NCBI GenBank assembly: GCA_021300075.1
Contig: JAJTIB010000195.1
Span: forward strand, 1 to 6,278
Length of the DNA stretch: 6,278 nucleotides
From: Rickettsiales bacterium
GTDB taxonomy: Bacteria; Pseudomonadota; Alphaproteobacteria; Rickettsiales; UBA3002
Reading direction: 5' to 3'
Notes under the pieces: model-generated
What the model saw: the letters and a program-made list of their open reading frames with translations, nothing else
Told to the model about the DNA's origin: nothing
Databases searched by the model: none
Part shown: in pieces, positions 5,141 through 6,278 of the stretch
Position numbering within the stretch: position 1 is the stretch's first letter
How the letters are laid out: each line of letters opens with the position of its first letter
Translations under genes and position numbers: made by a program

Positions 5141-6278
5141 TCAGGCCGCAAGCCTTTCCTGCCACGCGATCGTACTCAGGCTTCCGTAAGGCCCAAGCGC
5201 GGCAATGGCGGGTGGGTGACCGGCAAGTGTCTGGCGGGCGGCTTCGGCGAGCGCAATACTCGATACCGCGTCAATTTCGCCGAGAATTTCCTCTGCGGAT
5301 TTCACCTGTCCGTAAACCAGCAAATGCCGCGCCAGCCATTCGGCAATCGCTGCCGGATTCTCGCGAGCCATCACAATACCCGCCTTCATCTGGTTTTTGG
5401 CGCGTTGTAATTCGCTCTCGCCAATGGGCGCATAAAGACCGCCGATGACACGTGCAAGCGCGCTGAGCAGTTCGCCCAGATGTTCCTTCGTTGTGCCTGC
5501 ATAGATGCCGAAACTGCCCGTATCCTGATAGCTCGTCAGGAAGCTCGACACACTGTAAGCGAGGCCCAGTTTCTCGCGTATTTCCTGAAACAGACGCGAG
5601 GACATGCCCCCGCCCAGCACGGTTGAAAGCACCTGCAGCGTATAATAATCAGGATGGGTGACGGGGACGGAAGGAAAGCCAAGCACAAGCTGAACTTGTT
5701 CGAGATCTTTTTCCATCGTCTTGATCCCGTGCCCATGCCGAGCTGCGGTGGGCACTGCCGTTGTAATCGGACGCTTTATATCGCCGAAATAGTCGTCTGC
5801 GATATATTTCAGTTCCGCCGCATCAACCGCACCGGCGGCGGTGATGACCATGCGTGTGGGTTGATAATGCTCGCTTGTGTAACGAAGTAAATCTTCGCGG
5901 GCGAAGCGGCGGATATGGTCAGGTGTTCCTAAAATGCTGCGGCCCAGCGCTTGCTCGCCGAAGCAAGATTGCTGCGCGAGATCGAACACGACATCTTCAG
6001 GTGAATCCTGATGCATGGCGATTTCCTGGAGAATAACTTCGCGCTCGCGCTCCAGCTCCTCGCCATCGAAATTGCTGCGCCGCACAATCTCGCATAAAAG
6101 TTCAAGCGCCTCGCGGCCATATTCTTTCAGCACCTTGGCGTGATACACCGTATGTTCATGTGAGGTATAGGCGTTGACATTACCGCCCATCAGGTCAAAT
6201 TTTTCGGCAATCTGCCGGGCATTGAAGCGGTCAGTGCCTTTGAACGCCATGTGTTCGAGAAGATGCGACAAGCCGCAT
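5141..6278 (-). CDS. M16 family zinc metallopeptidase (processing-peptidase-like), 5'-truncated
   Basis: This is 378 residues of an M16 (pitrilysin/MPP) peptidase; the start lies beyond the window edge, and only a short N-terminal piece should be missing because the zinc motif normally lies some 40-60 residues from the start. Counting from the first full codon, the inverted zinc motif HLLEH is at 5-9 (zinc ligands His5 and His9, catalytic Glu8). Glu85 lies 76 residues after His9, the spacing of the third zinc ligand in mitochondrial beta-MPP, and Glu78 matches the second conserved Glu. The MAFKGTDRF stretch follows the motif. The C-terminal M16 domain carries the glycine-rich substrate-contact loop GGGMSSRLFQEIREKLGLAY at about 222-241. 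It therefore looks like an active beta-MPP-like subunit; its bacterial substrates are poorly known. The TTG at 6271 is an internal Leu codon. Its TGA (5143-5141) is one base from the rluD ATG, which suggests an operon with rluD and rpoH. Confidence 0.95.
   Translation of the reverse strand, partial: CGLSHLLEHMAFKGTDRFNARQIAEKFDLMGGNVNAYTSHEHTVYHAKVLKEYGREALELLCEIVRRSNFDGEELEREREVILQEIAMHQDSPEDVVFDLAQQSCFGEQALGRSILGTPDHIRRFAREDLLRYTSEHYQPTRMVITAAGAVDAAELKYIADDYFGDIKRPITTAVPTAARHGHGIKTMEKDLEQVQLVLGFPSVPVTHPDYYTLQVLSTVLGGGMSSRLFQEIREKLGLAYSVSSFLTSYQDTGSFGIYAGTTKEHLGELLSALARVIGGLYAPIGESELQRAKNQMKAGIVMARENPAAIAEWLARHLLVYGQVKSAEEILGEIDAVSSIALAEAARQTLAGHPPAIAALGPYGSLSTIAWQERLAA

Noticed and set aside
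5140..5151. TTG start for rluD, giving four extra N-terminal residues
   Set aside because: The ATG at 5137-5139 is a stronger codon, directly follows the M16 stop, and keeps the S4 domain intact. The only AAAGG-like site is 1-2 nt from the TTG, too close to serve it.
4942..5448. A 168-codon open frame on the + strand across the rluD-M16 junction
   Set aside because: Both genes underneath it on the - strand have complete family signatures; the frame encodes a basic sequence of no recognised family.

Overview
The window looks like a chromosomal housekeeping segment of an alphaproteobacterium of fairly high GC (a little over half, judged by eye). The main evidence is the alphaproteobacterial type of RpoH, the rluD-rpoH gene order familiar from that class, and the RpoC and M16 peptidase sequences. 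I cannot name the genus. The rlmN gene carries an in-frame palindromic insertion, which recalls the coding-region palindromic elements of Rickettsia and relatives, but that resemblance does not fix the taxonomy.

Layout: bases 1-985 hold the 3' end of rpoC (+ strand, 5' end outside the window). A short gap with nested inverted repeats (986-1046) separates it from rlmN, which converges on it from the - strand (1047-2294). A 143-bp divergent intergenic region (2295-2437) follows. Next is an unnamed + strand gene (2438-3190) for a coiled-coil protein with a degenerate J-domain (HPD motif). Its stop codon interlocks with that of the - strand heat-shock sigma factor gene rpoH (3187-4098) in a shared CTAG. 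Upstream of rpoH on the same strand are rluD (4129-5139) and an M16 zinc peptidase gene (5141-6278, 5' end cut by the window edge). These three genes form one tight - strand cluster, M16-rluD-rpoH, with gaps of 1 and 30 nt.

Functionally this is an information-processing neighbourhood: transcription (RpoC, RpoH), RNA modification (RlmN, RluD) and proteostasis (J-like protein, M16 peptidase, sigma-32). No tRNA, rRNA, CRISPR array, insertion sequence or phage gene was recognised.

The outstanding feature is a 108-bp element inside rlmN (1670-1777). It has two 35-nt imperfect inverted arms (28/35 matching) around an AT-rich 38-nt centre, is exactly 36 codons long, and lies between the radical-SAM cysteine motif and the GMGEP motif. 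It is open in only one of six frames, the one rlmN uses. Without it the protein would be 379 residues, a normal RlmN length. It is a good candidate for a mobile palindromic element that survives by inserting as a tolerated peptide.
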